In this document: positions 10,483 to 19,941 of the stretch, piece after piece | Layout: every line of letters starts with the position of its first letter | Position numbering within the stretch: the first letter of the stretch is position 1 | NCBI RefSeq assembly: GCF_002871935.1 | Contig: NZ_PNHQ01000001.1 | Span: 114,771 to 178,770 of the forward strand | Direction of reading: 5' to 3' | Origin: Aerococcus viridans | GTDB taxonomy: Bacteria; Bacillota; Bacilli; Lactobacillales; Aerococcaceae | DNA length: 64,000 bases | The notes under the pieces: model-generated | The model's input: only the letters and a program-made list of their open reading frames with translations | Database searches by the model: none | Told to the model about the DNA's origin: nothing | Made by a program: the position numbers and the translations under genes

Positions 10483-11105
10483 TATGCTAGTACCTCCTCT
10501 ACGTTAGAAAGTGCTGCTTTGGTAATGATGACTTTTTCAGCGTTAACTAAGTCGTACACGTTAACATTGTTTTCATCAACTACTTTTACGTTTGGTAAGT
10601 TACGAGCTGATAATTGTGCGTTGTCATTGTCTTTGTTAATGACAACTAAAACTTTATTTTCAACTTGTAAGTTATTCAACACTTCTTGGAATAGTTTAGT
10701 TTTTGGTGTTTCGAATGCTAATTCATCAACAACGATGAAGTTGTTTTCTGCTACTTTATTAGATAATGCAGAACGTAAAGCTAAACGACGAACTTTACGA
10801 GGTAATTTGTAAGCATATGAACGAGGTGTTGGTCCGAATGCACGGCCACCGCCTACCCATTGTGGAGAGCGAATTGAACCTTGACGAGCACGACCTGTAC
10901 CTTTTTGACGCCATGGTTTACGTCCACCACCGCTAACTTCTGAACGTCCTTTAACTTTGTGAGTACCTTGACGTAATGAAGCTTGTTGCATAATAACTAC
11001 ATCGTAGATTGCATTTTCATTTGGTTCAATTGCGAAGATTTCATCGTTTAATGTAATTTCGCCGGCTTGTGAACCATCTTGTTTAAATAATGTAATGTTT
11101 GCCAT
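10482..11105 (-). CDS. rplD: 50S ribosomal protein L4
   Basis: 207-residue protein whose extended loop reaches the peptide tunnel. The loop region [20 protein letters not shown] and [17 protein letters not shown] are typical. The ATG at 11103-11105 is preferred to a longer frame because a GGAGG site lies just upstream and the product begins [17 protein letters not shown]. In E. coli L4 represses its own operon. Whether it does so here through the rpsJ leader is unknown. Confidence 0.97.
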   Translation of the reverse strand: MANITLFKQDGSQAGEITLNDEIFAIEPNENAIYDVVIMQQASLRQGTHKVKGRSEVSGGGRKPWRQKGTGRARQGSIRSPQWVGGGRAFGPTPRSYAYKLPRKVRRLALRSALSNKVAENNFIVVDELAFETPKTKLFQEVLNNLQVENKVLVVINKDNDNAQLSARNLPNVKVVDENNVNVYDLVNAEKVIITKAALSNVEEVLA

Positions 11106-11128
11106 GAAACTGTTCCTCCTTCCCAATA

Positions 11129-11764
11129 TTATTCAGCAGATTTAACTGCAGACTTGATTGTTACCATAGATTTTTTAGCACCTGGAACGTTCCCTTTGAT
11201 CAAGATTACGTTGCGTTCTACATCTACTTTAACGATTTCTAAGTTTTGGATAGTAATTTGCGTACCACCAGTTTGTCCTGGTAAGTTTTTACCTTTGAAT
11301 ACTTTAGAAGCATCTGATGCCATACCCATTGAACCTGGGCTACGGTGGTAATGAGAACCATGTGACATAGGTCCACGCGCTTGTCCATGACGCTTAATAG
11401 CACCTTGGAATCCTTTACCTTTTGAAGTACCCGTAACATCAACGATGTCTCCTGCTTGGAAGATATCAACCTTGATTTCTGATCCAACTTCGTAATCTCC
11501 TAGCTCAACATCTTTGAATTCTTTAATGAAGCGCTTAGGAGTAGTTTCTGCTTTTGCTACATGACCTTTGTGAGGTTTGTTTGCCAATACTTCACGTTTG
11601 TCATCAAAACCAACTTGGATAGCTTCGTAGCCATCAGTTTCGTTTGTTTTAGTTTGTAAAACAACGTTTGGTTGTGCTTCGATAACTGTAACCGGTACTA
11701 ATTCACCAGTCTCTGTAAAGAATTGTGTCATACCTACTTTTTTTCCTAAGATTCCTTTAGTCAT
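11129..11764 (-). CDS. rplC: 50S ribosomal protein L3
   Basis: 211-residue assembly-initiator protein reaching the peptidyl transferase centre. Recognised by [16 protein letters not shown] at the start and [18 protein letters not shown] in the loop near the active centre. Ends with [17 protein letters not shown]. Normal length and position after rpsJ. Confidence 0.98.
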   Translation of the reverse strand: MTKGILGKKVGMTQFFTETGELVPVTVIEAQPNVVLQTKTNETDGYEAIQVGFDDKREVLANKPHKGHVAKAETTPKRFIKEFKDVELGDYEVGSEIKVDIFQAGDIVDVTGTSKGKGFQGAIKRHGQARGPMSHGSHYHRSPGSMGMASDASKVFKGKNLPGQTGGTQITIQNLEIVKVDVERNVILIKGNVPGAKKSMVTIKSAVKSAE

Positions 11765-11829
11765 GAGTACACCTCCGTATAATTTTTATTTAATAATTGG
11801 GTTAACGAATTTATTGCGATGATTCTGGA

Positions 11830-12138
11830 TTATAATTTAATTTCGATGTCTACGCCTGATGGTAAATCTAATTTCATTAACGCATCAACAGTTTTAGGTG
11901 TTGGGTTAACGATATCGATTAAACGTTTGTGCGTACGCATTTCGAATTGTTCACGTGAATCCTTGTATTTGTGCGTTGCACGGATCACTGTGAATAATGA
12001 GCGTTCAGTAGGCAATGGAATTGGACCTGATACTTCTGCTCCTGTACGTTGTGCAGTATCAACAATTTTTGCTGCTGATTGATCTAATGCACGATGTTCG
12101 TAAGCTTTTAAACGAATACGAATTTTTTGTTTTGCCAT
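11830..12138 (-). CDS. rpsJ: 30S ribosomal protein S10 (NusE)
   Basis: 102-residue S10, first gene of the operon, also a transcription antitermination factor that pairs with NusB. The ATG at 12136-12138 is chosen. It follows GAGGAGG and gives the standard start [15 protein letters not shown]. The signature [31 protein letters not shown] is intact. It is unusual here that tuf does not lie just upstream. Confidence 0.98.
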   Translation of the reverse strand: MAKQKIRIRLKAYEHRALDQSAAKIVDTAQRTGAEVSGPIPLPTERSLFTVIRATHKYKDSREQFEMRTHKRLIDIVNPTPKTVDALMKLDLPSGVDIEIKL

Positions 12139-12300
12139 GACTTTTTTCCTCCTCGTCATATTTTAAATTTGACTTGCTCCGTATGAATTACCGGCCACCC
12201 TTATGGCAATGGTACCGGGTGTGTCGCAACCTCATACATCACTGCTTATTGGTGTATCAACGTTTTCACGTGAATACTGTTGTTCCGTATAAAACGGCAC
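12139..12300 (-). promoter_or_regulatory. Structured 5' leader of the S10 operon
   Basis: About 160 nt separate the predicted transcription start from rpsJ. Minus-strand RNA can form a hairpin around CCGG...CCGG with an inner ACC/GGU (about 12191-12220) and a second around ATACA...TGTAT (about 12231-12255). A long structured leader suggests autogenous control by a ribosomal protein, as is known for S10-type operons elsewhere. The ligand is not identifiable by eye. Confidence 0.4.
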
Positions 12301-12306
12301 CCAATT

Positions 12307-12335
12307 AGTATACAAAATAAAACTAGTCAGCGCAA
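12307..12335 (-). promoter_or_regulatory. Sigma-A-type promoter of the S10 operon
   Basis: TTGCGC (12330-12335) and TATACT (12307-12312) on the minus strand are separated by exactly 17 nt. It lies upstream of a long leader for rpsJ and downstream of a terminator-like hairpin for the preceding gene. The insert of foreign genes upstream makes an own promoter necessary. Confidence 0.65.
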
Positions 12336-12356
12336 GCTTTTTCTCGTATTTCTTTC

Positions 12357-12387
12357 AAAAAAATGCTTATTCTTCAGCATTTTTGTA
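12357..12387 (-). terminator. Terminator after the SseB-like gene
   Basis: On the minus strand AAAATGC and GCATTTT form a hairpin with a 10-nt loop followed by a run of T. It lies about 125 nt past the stop of the gene at 12511-12918 and just upstream of the S10 promoter. The 120 nt between stop and hairpin show nothing else I recognise. Confidence 0.6.
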
Positions 12388-12510
12388 TGAAAGGCCTTTT
12401 TCAAGCTTATATTGTCAACGCTTCCTAGTGTGTCATTTCAAAAAATACTTTCCCAGTTGGTTGTCGTTTCTTAGCAACGCACCCTACTGTATCATATTCC
12501 AACAGGTACA

Positions 12511-12918
12511 TTATACATGTTTAATCGCATACTGCCATATTTTTTGAATAATATCTTGATTAAATTTTGCTTTAGTTGTATTTGGATTTACGATAAAGCT
12601 ATTTATTAAGTTATCTTTAGCCAGCACCATCAAGGCGATTTGTTTAAAAGTAACTTGTTCGACAGTTACATTTTGGCTTTCATCTATATATGTATTTGCT
12701 TGTGCCTCCTCAGTAAATGTTACTAACTCTTTATGGCCATCATCATTTTCATATGTGAGCCACACAGCTTGATCTGCTGGTGTTGTCTTCTGACGGATTG
12801 CATATAGGCTAGCTGTAGCCATCGTTGTGAGCAACTGTAAAGTGGTAAGTGGGTTTTGATCATCCTTATAAGCTGTTAATACTTCCAATAAACTTTGCTT
12901 TGGAAATTGTTGTGTCAT
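12511..12918 (-). CDS. Uncharacterised protein, possibly SseB-N-like
   Basis: 135-residue soluble protein. The middle LVTFTEEAQANTYIDE followed by a hydrophobic stretch and then SFIVNPNTTKAKFNQDII resembles the SseB N-terminal fold, which has an FT..EA motif and an NP motif. The match is by eye and the role is unknown. A good GGAGAGG-like ribosome binding site precedes the ATG. It is a single-gene unit between the S10 promoter and a divergent SAM hydrolase gene. Confidence 0.6.
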   Translation of the reverse strand: MTQQFPKQSLLEVLTAYKDDQNPLTTLQLLTTMATASLYAIRQKTTPADQAVWLTYENDDGHKELVTFTEEAQANTYIDESQNVTVEQVTFKQIALMVLAKDNLINSFIVNPNTTKAKFNQDIIQKIWQYAIKHV

Positions 12919-13163
12919 GATATCCTCTCCCCGTTTTTTCTACTATATAACCAATGTAGTTTTAAGTTTACTAAATTATTGACTATTATCCTAATGTGGT
13001 GTTAGGCCATAAACTTTTTCTTCTATATATAGTATAGGATTAAATGCTCATAGTTTATATTTTACCAAAAGGCTGTTCAAAAATCATATACTAGCCTCAG
13101 TAATATTTTGCTATGCCTATCACCTTCGATAGTATTTAACTAGCTTAATTAGCTTTTCAAGGA

Positions 13164-13192
13164 TTGTTAATTCGTATTAAATTGCGTATGAT
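13164..13192 (+). promoter_or_regulatory. Promoter of the SAM hydrolase-ECF operon
   Basis: TTGTTA (13164-13169) and TATGAT (13187-13192) are separated by 17 nt, about 40 nt before the start codon. No riboswitch-sized leader exists between it and the gene. The rest of the 314-nt divergent gap (12919-13163) is AT-rich and shows no other element I can support. Confidence 0.6.
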
Positions 13193-13232
13193 AAGCCTAT
13201 AAAAGGATTTTTGATATACTGGAGGATACAAA

Positions 13233-14075
13233 ATGACGAATAACTTTCTAGTTTTACAAACAGATTTCGGTTTGGCTGATGGTGCAGTCGCTGCAATGTA
13301 CGGCGTAGCTTACACAGTTGATCCTAAGCTAACAATCGCTAATCTTACACATGAGATCCCTGCTTACGATATCTTTGCTGCCTCTTACCGTTTACTGCAA
13401 ACTATTAAATATTGGCCTCCGCAAACTGTCTTCGTTTCTGTTGTCGACCCTGGTGTGGGTTCTGCGCGTAAATCAGTGGTAGCAAAAACGAAAACTGGCC
13501 ATTATATTGTGACACCAGATAATGGCACCTTAACACATGTAGCAAATCATATTGGGTTAGAATCAGTGAAGGAAATTGATGAAATTAAAAACCGTTTACC
13601 CCATTCTGAAGAGTCACACACCTTTCATGGCCGCGACGTTTACGTTTATAACGGTGCAAAACTAGCCCAAGATGAAACTTACTATAATGATTTGAAAAAT
13701 GAGATTGCCATTTCAGAGATTACTAGCTTTGAACTTGGAGAATTACGTCTTGTTGACCATAAAATTTATGGTACTATCGATATTCTAGATATACGCTTTG
13801 GCTCACTATGGACTAATATCCCTTCTAGTATGTTAAAAGAAGCAGGTATTCAAAATGGCGATACTATTTCAGTGACGATATATCATAACGATATCAAGCA
13901 TTACCAAAACCACATTCTATTTGGTCATTCCTTTGCAGATGTTGCAGTGGGGGAGCCTGTAGGTTATATCAACTCGCTTTTAAACTTAGGCGTGGCTATC
14001 AACCAACAGAACTTCTCTGAAACATATGGCGTCGGTACGGGTATCGATTGGAACATTGAAATTAACAAAATTTAA
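13233..14075 (+). CDS. S-adenosylmethionine hydrolase (DUF62 / SAM hydroxide adenosyltransferase)
   Basis: 280-residue member of the family related to fluorinase and chlorinase that uses hydroxide to split S-adenosylmethionine into adenosine and methionine. Family landmarks are LQTDFGLADGAVAAMYG near the N-terminus (catalytic Asp), VVDPGVGSARK, TPDNGTLTHV and TFHGRDVY. The C-terminal barrel-like domain is complete. It starts after GGAGG. It is followed by an ECF transporter module on the same strand, a pairing that suggests the transporter carries a compound linked to SAM, methionine or adenosine metabolism (inference). Confidence 0.88.
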   Translation: MTNNFLVLQTDFGLADGAVAAMYGVAYTVDPKLTIANLTHEIPAYDIFAASYRLLQTIKYWPPQTVFVSVVDPGVGSARKSVVAKTKTGHYIVTPDNGTLTHVANHIGLESVKEIDEIKNRLPHSEESHTFHGRDVYVYNGAKLAQDETYYNDLKNEIAISEITSFELGELRLVDHKIYGTIDILDIRFGSLWTNIPSSMLKEAGIQNGDTISVTIYHNDIKHYQNHILFGHSFADVAVGEPVGYINSLLNLGVAINQQNFSETYGVGTGIDWNIEINKI

Positions 14076-14141
14076 TTGCTAGGTATTAGCATTCATTGAT
14101 AAGTGCTATTATATAGAAGAAATAAATGAGGAGAAAACATT

Positions 14142-14696
14142 ATGAAGAATAATCAATCATCTATTACAAGCTTAGTAGCTATTGGTATTGGAGCAGCAGT
14201 CTTCTTTATTTTAGGTCGCTTTTTATCCATCCCAACTGGTGTACCAAATACCTCTATTGAAACAACTTATCCATTTTTAGCCTTAATGGCGACTGTCTTT
14301 GGCCCATTTGCTGGTTTATTAATTGGGTTAATCGGTCATGCTATTAAAGATTTGCTTACTTACGGTTTATGGTGGTCTTGGGTACTGACATCTGGTTTTA
14401 CTGGTTTTGGCTATGGTTTAATCGGCCGTAAACTTAAAGTAAGCCAAGGTTTTTTCACAAAAAAAGATATCATTACCTTTAATATTGGTCAAATTGTTGT
14501 CAACTTACTAGCATGGGCACTTCTAGCGCCTGCCTTAGATATCGTTATTTACTCTGAGCCAGCCTCTAAAGTATTCGTTCAAGGTATTGTATCTGCTATC
14601 TTAAATACAATCGCAGTTGGTATCATCGGTACTTTATTATTAAAGGGGTATGCTAGTACTCGGACCAAATCTGGTAGTTTACGTAAAGAAAATTAA
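14142..14696 (+). CDS. ECF transporter substrate-binding (S) component, UPF0397 family
   Basis: 184-residue membrane protein with five or six hydrophobic segments. It has the [21 protein letters not shown] and [18 protein letters not shown] segments of the UPF0397 S-component family. S components bind a vitamin-like substrate and dock on a shared or dedicated energizing module. Here a dedicated double ATPase and EcfT follow directly. The substrate is not known from the sequence. GAGGAG precedes the ATG. Confidence 0.85.
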   Translation: MKNNQSSITSLVAIGIGAAVFFILGRFLSIPTGVPNTSIETTYPFLALMATVFGPFAGLLIGLIGHAIKDLLTYGLWWSWVLTSGFTGFGYGLIGRKLKVSQGFFTKKDIITFNIGQIVVNLLAWALLAPALDIVIYSEPASKVFVQGIVSAILNTIAVGIIGTLLLKGYASTRTKSGSLRKEN

Positions 14697-14710
14697 TAGG
14701 AAGTTTTACT

Positions 14711-16510
14711 ATGACGAATCTTGCAAGGAACAATCGGCCGGTGGACAGTAATCTGTCGCCGGCTATTGAATTTAAACACATCTCTTTTAAATATGCTAGT
14801 CAAGCAGAGAAAAACCTCACCGACATCTCTTTCTCAATCCAGCAAGGAGAGAAAGTTTTGATAATTGGTGCTTCTGGGTCTGGTAAGTCAACTATTGGTA
14901 AAATCATAAATGGACAGATTCCAAATACTTTCGAAGGGGATTTAACCGGACAGGTTTTGATTAATGGCGAAGATTCCGCCAGCAAGTCCATTTTCGACTT
15001 ATCACTAAGCGTCGGTACCGTCCTACAAGACACTGACGCACAATTTGTCGGCCTAACTGTAGCTGAAGACCTAGCCTTTGCCTTGGAAAATGACCAAGTA
15101 AGCCAAGATGACATGGTATCTCATGTAAACACATGGGCTAATACTTTAAATTTATATGACTTACTCGACTATCCCCCTCAATCACTCTCCGGTGGGCAAA
15201 AACAGCGCGTCTCTATAGGTGGGGTCCTAATTGACGAATCCCCTATCGTCTTATTTGACGAACCCTTAGCAAACCTTGACCCTGCAAGTGGTTTAGCGAC
15301 CATGGAATTGATCGCCAAATTAAATCAGGAAAAAGATTTAACAACCGTTGTGATTGAGCACCGGTTAGAAGAGGCGTTAGTTGCTGAATTCGACCGTGTA
15401 CTCGTAATCGATAATGGTCATCTTCTTGCTGATATGTCCGTTGATGATTTATTGAGGTCAGAACTACTCAATCAAATTGGGGTACGACAACCTTTATATT
15501 TAGACGCCTTTAATTATGCAGGTGTACCAATCCAAGATGTCCCTCATTTAGGACGGTTTCGTTCTGATATGGTAACACCTACAGTAGCGAATAAGCTGTC
15601 TAAATGGATCGCTAGTAATGAAGAAACACCTATTAATATAAAGAAAGAACCTATATTAAAAATAGAAGATGTTTGCTTTTCTTATGATAGCACGCCTCTA
15701 ATTTCCAATTTAGAGTTGACCATTCATGCAGGTGAAATGATTTCTATTGTTGGGACAAATGGCGCTGGTAAATCTACCCTAGCGAAACTGATTTGTGGCT
15801 TTGAGCGGCCAGATTCAGGACAGATAACCCTTTTCCAGGAGGATTTAGACGGATTATCAATTAAGGAAATTGCGGATTCTGTCGGCTACGTGATGCAGAA
15901 CCCCAATTTGATGATCTCGAAGAACATTTTATTCGATGAGGTAGCATCTGGACTAATCAACCGTGGCTTGTATGCGGATAATGCAAATGGTTTAGCTGAA
16001 AAAGTGGCTGATGCCTTGCGAATTTGCGGCTTATATCCATACAGGAATTGGCCAATTTCGGCCTTGTCTTATGGGCAAAAACGACGGGCAACAATTGCGA
16101 GTATTTTAGTGTTAGATCCAAAAGTTTTAATTTTAGATGAACCAACAGCAGGCCAAGATTATAACCATTATACTGATATGATGCGATTTATCGAGGGTTT
16201 AAACCGAGATCAAGGGATTACGATTCTGATGATTACCCACGATATGCATTTGATTCAGGAGTATACCAACCGGACGATTGTCTTCCACGAGGGTCATGTT
16301 GTGGGTGATATGCGTCCAGCTGCGGTCTTAACGGATGAAAACTTGATAGACCAAGCCCATTTAGCCCCTACTTCCTTGTATGATTTAGGGCAAGTGGTGG
16401 ATGAGATTGAAGCGAGGGACTTTATCGACCGGTTCATCCAGTTCGAACGTCAGACTCAGCGAGATGGACAAGCGAGTGTATGGGGTGGAGGTGAGAACGA
16501 TGGCGAATAA
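14711..16510 (+). CDS. ECF transporter ATPase with two ABC domains (YkoD-like)
   Basis: 599-residue fusion of two nucleotide-binding domains that powers the ECF transporter. Domain 1 (about 20-255) has Walker A GASGSGKST, signature LSGGQKQR and Walker B VLFDEPLA. Domain 2 (about 310-540) has GTNGAGKST, LSYGQKRR and LILDEPTAGQD. The tail may be the DUF3744-type extension seen in such fusions. The second signature has Tyr for the usual Gly, a common variant in this family. Its 3' end overlaps the next gene by 11 nt. Confidence 0.92.
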   Translation: MTNLARNNRPVDSNLSPAIEFKHISFKYASQAEKNLTDISFSIQQGEKVLIIGASGSGKSTIGKIINGQIPNTFEGDLTGQVLINGEDSASKSIFDLSLSVGTVLQDTDAQFVGLTVAEDLAFALENDQVSQDDMVSHVNTWANTLNLYDLLDYPPQSLSGGQKQRVSIGGVLIDESPIVLFDEPLANLDPASGLATMELIAKLNQEKDLTTVVIEHRLEEALVAEFDRVLVIDNGHLLADMSVDDLLRSELLNQIGVRQPLYLDAFNYAGVPIQDVPHLGRFRSDMVTPTVANKLSKWIASNEETPINIKKEPILKIEDVCFSYDSTPLISNLELTIHAGEMISIVGTNGAGKSTLAKLICGFERPDSGQITLFQEDLDGLSIKEIADSVGYVMQNPNLMISKNILFDEVASGLINRGLYADNANGLAEKVADALRICGLYPYRNWPISALSYGQKRRATIASILVLDPKVLILDEPTAGQDYNHYTDMMRFIEGLNRDQGITILMITHDMHLIQEYTNRTIVFHEGHVVGDMRPAAVLTDENLIDQAHLAPTSLYDLGQVVDEIEARDFIDRFIQFERQTQRDGQASVWGGGENDGE

Positions 16511-17339
16511 ACAAGGTCAAAGTTTTGGGTATATCAAGAAGGAATCACCCTTGCACCGCTTATCTGGTGCGACAAAATTAATCGCCTTCATCTTGCTGTC
16601 TGTCATCGCCATGACATCTTATGACACACGGTTTTTAGTAGGCTTAGCTGTCTTATCACTAGTTCTCTTCTATATTTCTAAGATTCAATGGACTGAAGTG
16701 TCTACAGTCGTCTATTTCATTTTAATCTTCTCAGTATTGAACTTAGTGACTGTCTATATCTTCGAACCTGAATATGGGGTCAATTTATACCAGTCGCGAA
16801 CTGTTATCTGGGAAGGGGTTGGCCGCTATTCTCTCACTTGGGAGCAAGTCTTCTATGAATTCAACTTGATGATTAAGTATTTCTCGACGATTCCATTAGC
16901 CTTAATCTTCATGTTGACCACTAACCCAAGTGAATTTGCTTCTTCCTTAAATCGAATTGGCGTGTCTTACCGAATTTCATATGCAGTTTCGTTAGCCCTA
17001 CGGTATATACCAGATATCCAGAACCAATTCTTCGCAGTAAGACAAAGCCAACAGGCACGAGGCATTGAGATGTCTAACAAGGCTGGCTTGACTGAAAGAG
17101 TGAAACGGTCGGCACAAGTGATTATGCCCCTCATATTTTCTTCATTAGATCGGATTGAAGTAATCAGCCAAGCCATGGAGTTACGACGGTTTGGTAAAGG
17201 TAACAAACGGACTTGGTACCGGGCCCGTCCATTTATGAAGGCAGATATCATCGCCTTGATTGTGACAGGATTTTTAGTTGTACTTGGATTATGGTTGTTT
17301 AGAGTTAACCAAGGCCGGTTTTATAATCCTTTTCATTAA
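16500..17339 (+). CDS. ECF transporter transmembrane component EcfT
   Basis: 279-residue membrane scaffold that couples the ATPase to the S component. Several hydrophobic segments are followed by coupling helices with ARG motifs: RQSQQARGIEM (A-R-G) and AMELRRFGKG. The ATG at 16500-16502 is chosen because GGAGGTGAGAACG lies just before it. A longer frame would run inside the ATPase gene. It is the last gene of the four-gene plus-strand operon and is followed by a strong terminator. Confidence 0.93.
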   Translation: MANKQGQSFGYIKKESPLHRLSGATKLIAFILLSVIAMTSYDTRFLVGLAVLSLVLFYISKIQWTEVSTVVYFILIFSVLNLVTVYIFEPEYGVNLYQSRTVIWEGVGRYSLTWEQVFYEFNLMIKYFSTIPLALIFMLTTNPSEFASSLNRIGVSYRISYAVSLALRYIPDIQNQFFAVRQSQQARGIEMSNKAGLTERVKRSAQVIMPLIFSSLDRIEVISQAMELRRFGKGNKRTWYRARPFMKADIIALIVTGFLVVLGLWLFRVNQGRFYNPFH

Positions 17340-17347
17340 AATGAAAA

Positions 17348-17390
17348 AACAGGTAAGTTAGAATTTGTCTCTAACTTACCTGGTTTTTTT
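17348..17390. terminator. Bidirectional terminator between ecfT and the glycosyltransferase
   Basis: CAGGTAAGTTAGA and TCTAACTTACCTG form a 13-bp stem with a 7-nt loop, followed by T7 on the plus strand and preceded by A6 (T-run on the minus strand). It serves two convergent transcripts. Confidence 0.9.
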
Positions 17391-17428
17391 GTATATCAAG
17401 ATTCATCTTGTTAGCTTAAAGTTAAACC

Positions 17429-18841
17429 CTAGTCATTTACGCTCTGGTCTTTAATAGTGCCACGTTCAATTGGTGCCCACGAATGTAGTTTTGCATGATA
17501 AGTGAATACCGAATATAATCGTACCCACAATAAGTAAGGTCTGAAGAAGACGGCATCCAAAGTCGCCACAAAGAAAGCTTTCGCAACTTCTCCGGGATAA
17601 CGTTTGTAATCTTGAATAAAGTATCGCCCAACAAAGAAGGCCATAGTCTGAAACAAATTGAATATGAAGTATAGGCCTGTTAATATCAGCATCATCGGAA
17701 TATTGATTATCCCTAAGTAAAGACCTAGGATGATGATAAATAAACCAAGCAGTTCAATAAACGGCGCTAAAAGTTCATACATCAAAAAGTACGGGTAAGA
17801 TAACAAGCCTAGTAAGCCATAATTTGGATTTAGAAGAATAGATTTATGGGCCCACATCGTTTGCATCAAACCACGATGCCAACGAGCACGTTGTTTCGCT
17901 AGGTCATCCATTGAGAAAGGCGCTTGCGTCCAACATACTGCATCTTCAGCAAAACGAATCTTATAAGGAATATCATTCTCGACATGGTGACGATGTAGTC
18001 GTAAAGCTAAGTCCATATCTTCCGCAACACTATTAGGGTCGTACCCATTGATATCAATTACTGCTTGTTTTTTGAATAAACCAAAACCGCCAGATATATT
18101 TAAATTTGCATTAAAGGCATCACTAGATATACGCGACCCCATAAATGCACGGCCGTATTCCAAGGTTTGCATTGCGGCAACCAAGTTTTTTGGTAAAGGT
18201 GTTTCTACTGGATAAGCATCTTTAAAGACGACATCATTAGCAATACCCAACAGTCCCCCAACAGCTACTGTACGATCATCTTCGAAGAATAATTGAATGG
18301 CATTCTTTAGCGCATCGGCTTGTAAGACCTCATCTGCATCCATCGATACGAAATATGGATATTCACTCGCATTAATCCCCGCATTTACCGCATCAGCCTT
18401 ATTACCGCCATTAACTTTTCGGATCAGTTTAATGGTTTTTCCACCTTTCGATATGCCATAAACTGATTCGATCGGTTGGGAAGGTACTTGTAGGCGAATG
18501 GGGACATCATTTTTCACCATATTAAATCGTTCAATTACCTTCTGAGCAGTATCATCAGTTGATCCATCGTCTACTACGATAATTTCATAAATTTTATAGT
18601 CTAAATGCAGTAAGTTATCGATTGTTGTTATTATCGTTTCACTTTCATTAAAAGCAGGTACGACAATGGATACTGGGTAATAATACTCATGGTCTAATTG
18701 GTTCATCAATAGTTTTGTTTGTCGTCGTTTATAAAGTTTCACCATAGCCATGATGTTACCTATTAAGATATAAGTCATGTAAAAAATTAAGTAGCCTAAG
18801 AAAAACTTTTCTGAGATTTGAAATAACAGATCAATATTCAT
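17429..18841 (-). CDS. Membrane GT2 glycosyltransferase, IcaA/PgaC-like
   Basis: 470-residue processive-type glycosyltransferase. An N-terminal membrane segment (about 12-33) is followed by the GT-A domain with VVDDGSTDDTAQ, the metal-binding SMDADEVL, and the acceptor/product motif QRARWHRG (Q-x2-R-W), then three or more C-terminal membrane segments. Such enzymes make beta-linked polymers such as poly-N-acetylglucosamine, but the sugar cannot be read from the sequence. It overlaps the preceding gene by 11 nt. The adjacent gene is a broken TIM-barrel-like gene, so the cluster may be decaying. Confidence 0.88.
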   Translation of the reverse strand: MNIDLLFQISEKFFLGYLIFYMTYILIGNIMAMVKLYKRRQTKLLMNQLDHEYYYPVSIVVPAFNESETIITTIDNLLHLDYKIYEIIVVDDGSTDDTAQKVIERFNMVKNDVPIRLQVPSQPIESVYGISKGGKTIKLIRKVNGGNKADAVNAGINASEYPYFVSMDADEVLQADALKNAIQLFFEDDRTVAVGGLLGIANDVVFKDAYPVETPLPKNLVAAMQTLEYGRAFMGSRISSDAFNANLNISGGFGLFKKQAVIDINGYDPNSVAEDMDLALRLHRHHVENDIPYKIRFAEDAVCWTQAPFSMDDLAKQRARWHRGLMQTMWAHKSILLNPNYGLLGLLSYPYFLMYELLAPFIELLGLFIIILGLYLGIINIPMMLILTGLYFIFNLFQTMAFFVGRYFIQDYKRYPGEVAKAFFVATLDAVFFRPYLLWVRLYSVFTYHAKLHSWAPIERGTIKDQSVND

Positions 18842-19937
18842 AACTTAATCCCCTTTTTTCATAATAATAGGTCAATTGATCAATCGTATATTGATCTTCA
18901 CCTTCAAATACTGATGATAGTCGTTGTGGTTGATCTACTAATTTACTTAAAGCTTCAGCAGCGTTCCGACGTACATACCAATCTCTTGATGTAACATTCC
19001 TTATTAGTTGCTCGATCGTTTCTTGACCAGGATAGGCTATTAAAGTACTCGTTCCTACACCGGTACATGCTATATAATTCACATCATCATTATTAGCCCA
19101 TGATAAGATATATGGATAAGCTTCTTCGGTCTCGATTTTTCCATAATATCTGAGTACAGCACATATATAATCAACATCTTCTGTTTCACCATCTAAGTAT
19201 GGCAGCAAGAACTGTTGGAATTGTGCTGAACCCTTGATACGAGCAAAATCAATGATAGCAGTTTGATAATGCGATGACAACTGACTCCAATTCGTGTCTA
19301 GTAAGTGTAGTAACTCATCAAAGTCACCAGTAAAAGCTAATAGACTATCCGTGATTAATTTTGTATTTAAGGGTGTTAAATCTTCACGACTCAACTGCTC
19401 AAGTCCTTTTACCACTGAATGAGGATTGCCTAAACTAGTTAAAGCCGCAAAAGCGTGATTCTTAGAATATATTGACGATTGTAGAGGGATCTTCAATAGT
19501 ATTGATTCCAACTCAGTCGTATCCCTGCCCTCTTGCCTAAATGGTAACTTACTCGTTGCATAGGCATAATAAGCTTTATGGGTTGAAGATTCTTTTAAAT
19601 AGTACTGGCCGACTCTTAGCCAATCTTTGTATGACTTATCAATGAAATCTTTGATCAAATCATTATCTTTCTGGCTACCATTAAGTAATTCCTTAGCAAT
19701 CTCCAAAAATACAATCATCTTCTTGGGAGATGTCACATCACGATAGAAAGTCTCACTGTCATAATTTAAACCCTTCACCTCTATAATCCACTTGCGCATC
19801 TCTTCTTTTTCCTTATCGCTTCTCTTAGCAGAGAAATTAGTATAGCGATGGTATAAGGATATCGAAAAATAAGTGAATATACTGATAATAACCAGTAGGA
19901 TTAAGTAAAACAATAGAAAATTAAATTCCCAAATCAA
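18831..19937 (-). CDS. Membrane-anchored HEAT-repeat-like protein (TTG start)
   Basis: 368-residue protein with one N-terminal membrane segment (about 6-28) and an otherwise soluble helical body. The C-terminal part, RDWYVRRNAAEALSKLVDQ, looks like a HEAT-type helical repeat. The start is TTG at 19937 with GAGGGG 7 nt upstream. It lies between a broken TIM-barrel-like gene and the glycosyltransferase, with overlap into the latter, so it is probably an accessory subunit of polysaccharide synthesis (inference from context). Confidence 0.7.
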   Translation of the reverse strand: MIWEFNFLLFYLILLVIISIFTYFSISLYHRYTNFSAKRSDKEKEEMRKWIIEVKGLNYDSETFYRDVTSPKKMIVFLEIAKELLNGSQKDNDLIKDFIDKSYKDWLRVGQYYLKESSTHKAYYAYATSKLPFRQEGRDTTELESILLKIPLQSSIYSKNHAFAALTSLGNPHSVVKGLEQLSREDLTPLNTKLITDSLLAFTGDFDELLHLLDTNWSQLSSHYQTAIIDFARIKGSAQFQQFLLPYLDGETEDVDYICAVLRYYGKIETEEAYPYILSWANNDDVNYIACTGVGTSTLIAYPGQETIEQLIRNVTSRDWYVRRNAAEALSKLVDQPQRLSSVFEGEDQYTIDQLTYYYEKRGLSYEY

Positions 19938-19941
19938 AAAA

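Noticed and set aside
12395..12425. TTGACA on the minus strand in the gap upstream of rpsJ as a second S10 promoter
   Set aside because: No -10-like hexamer lies 16-18 nt downstream, and the terminator hairpin at 12357-12387 follows it.
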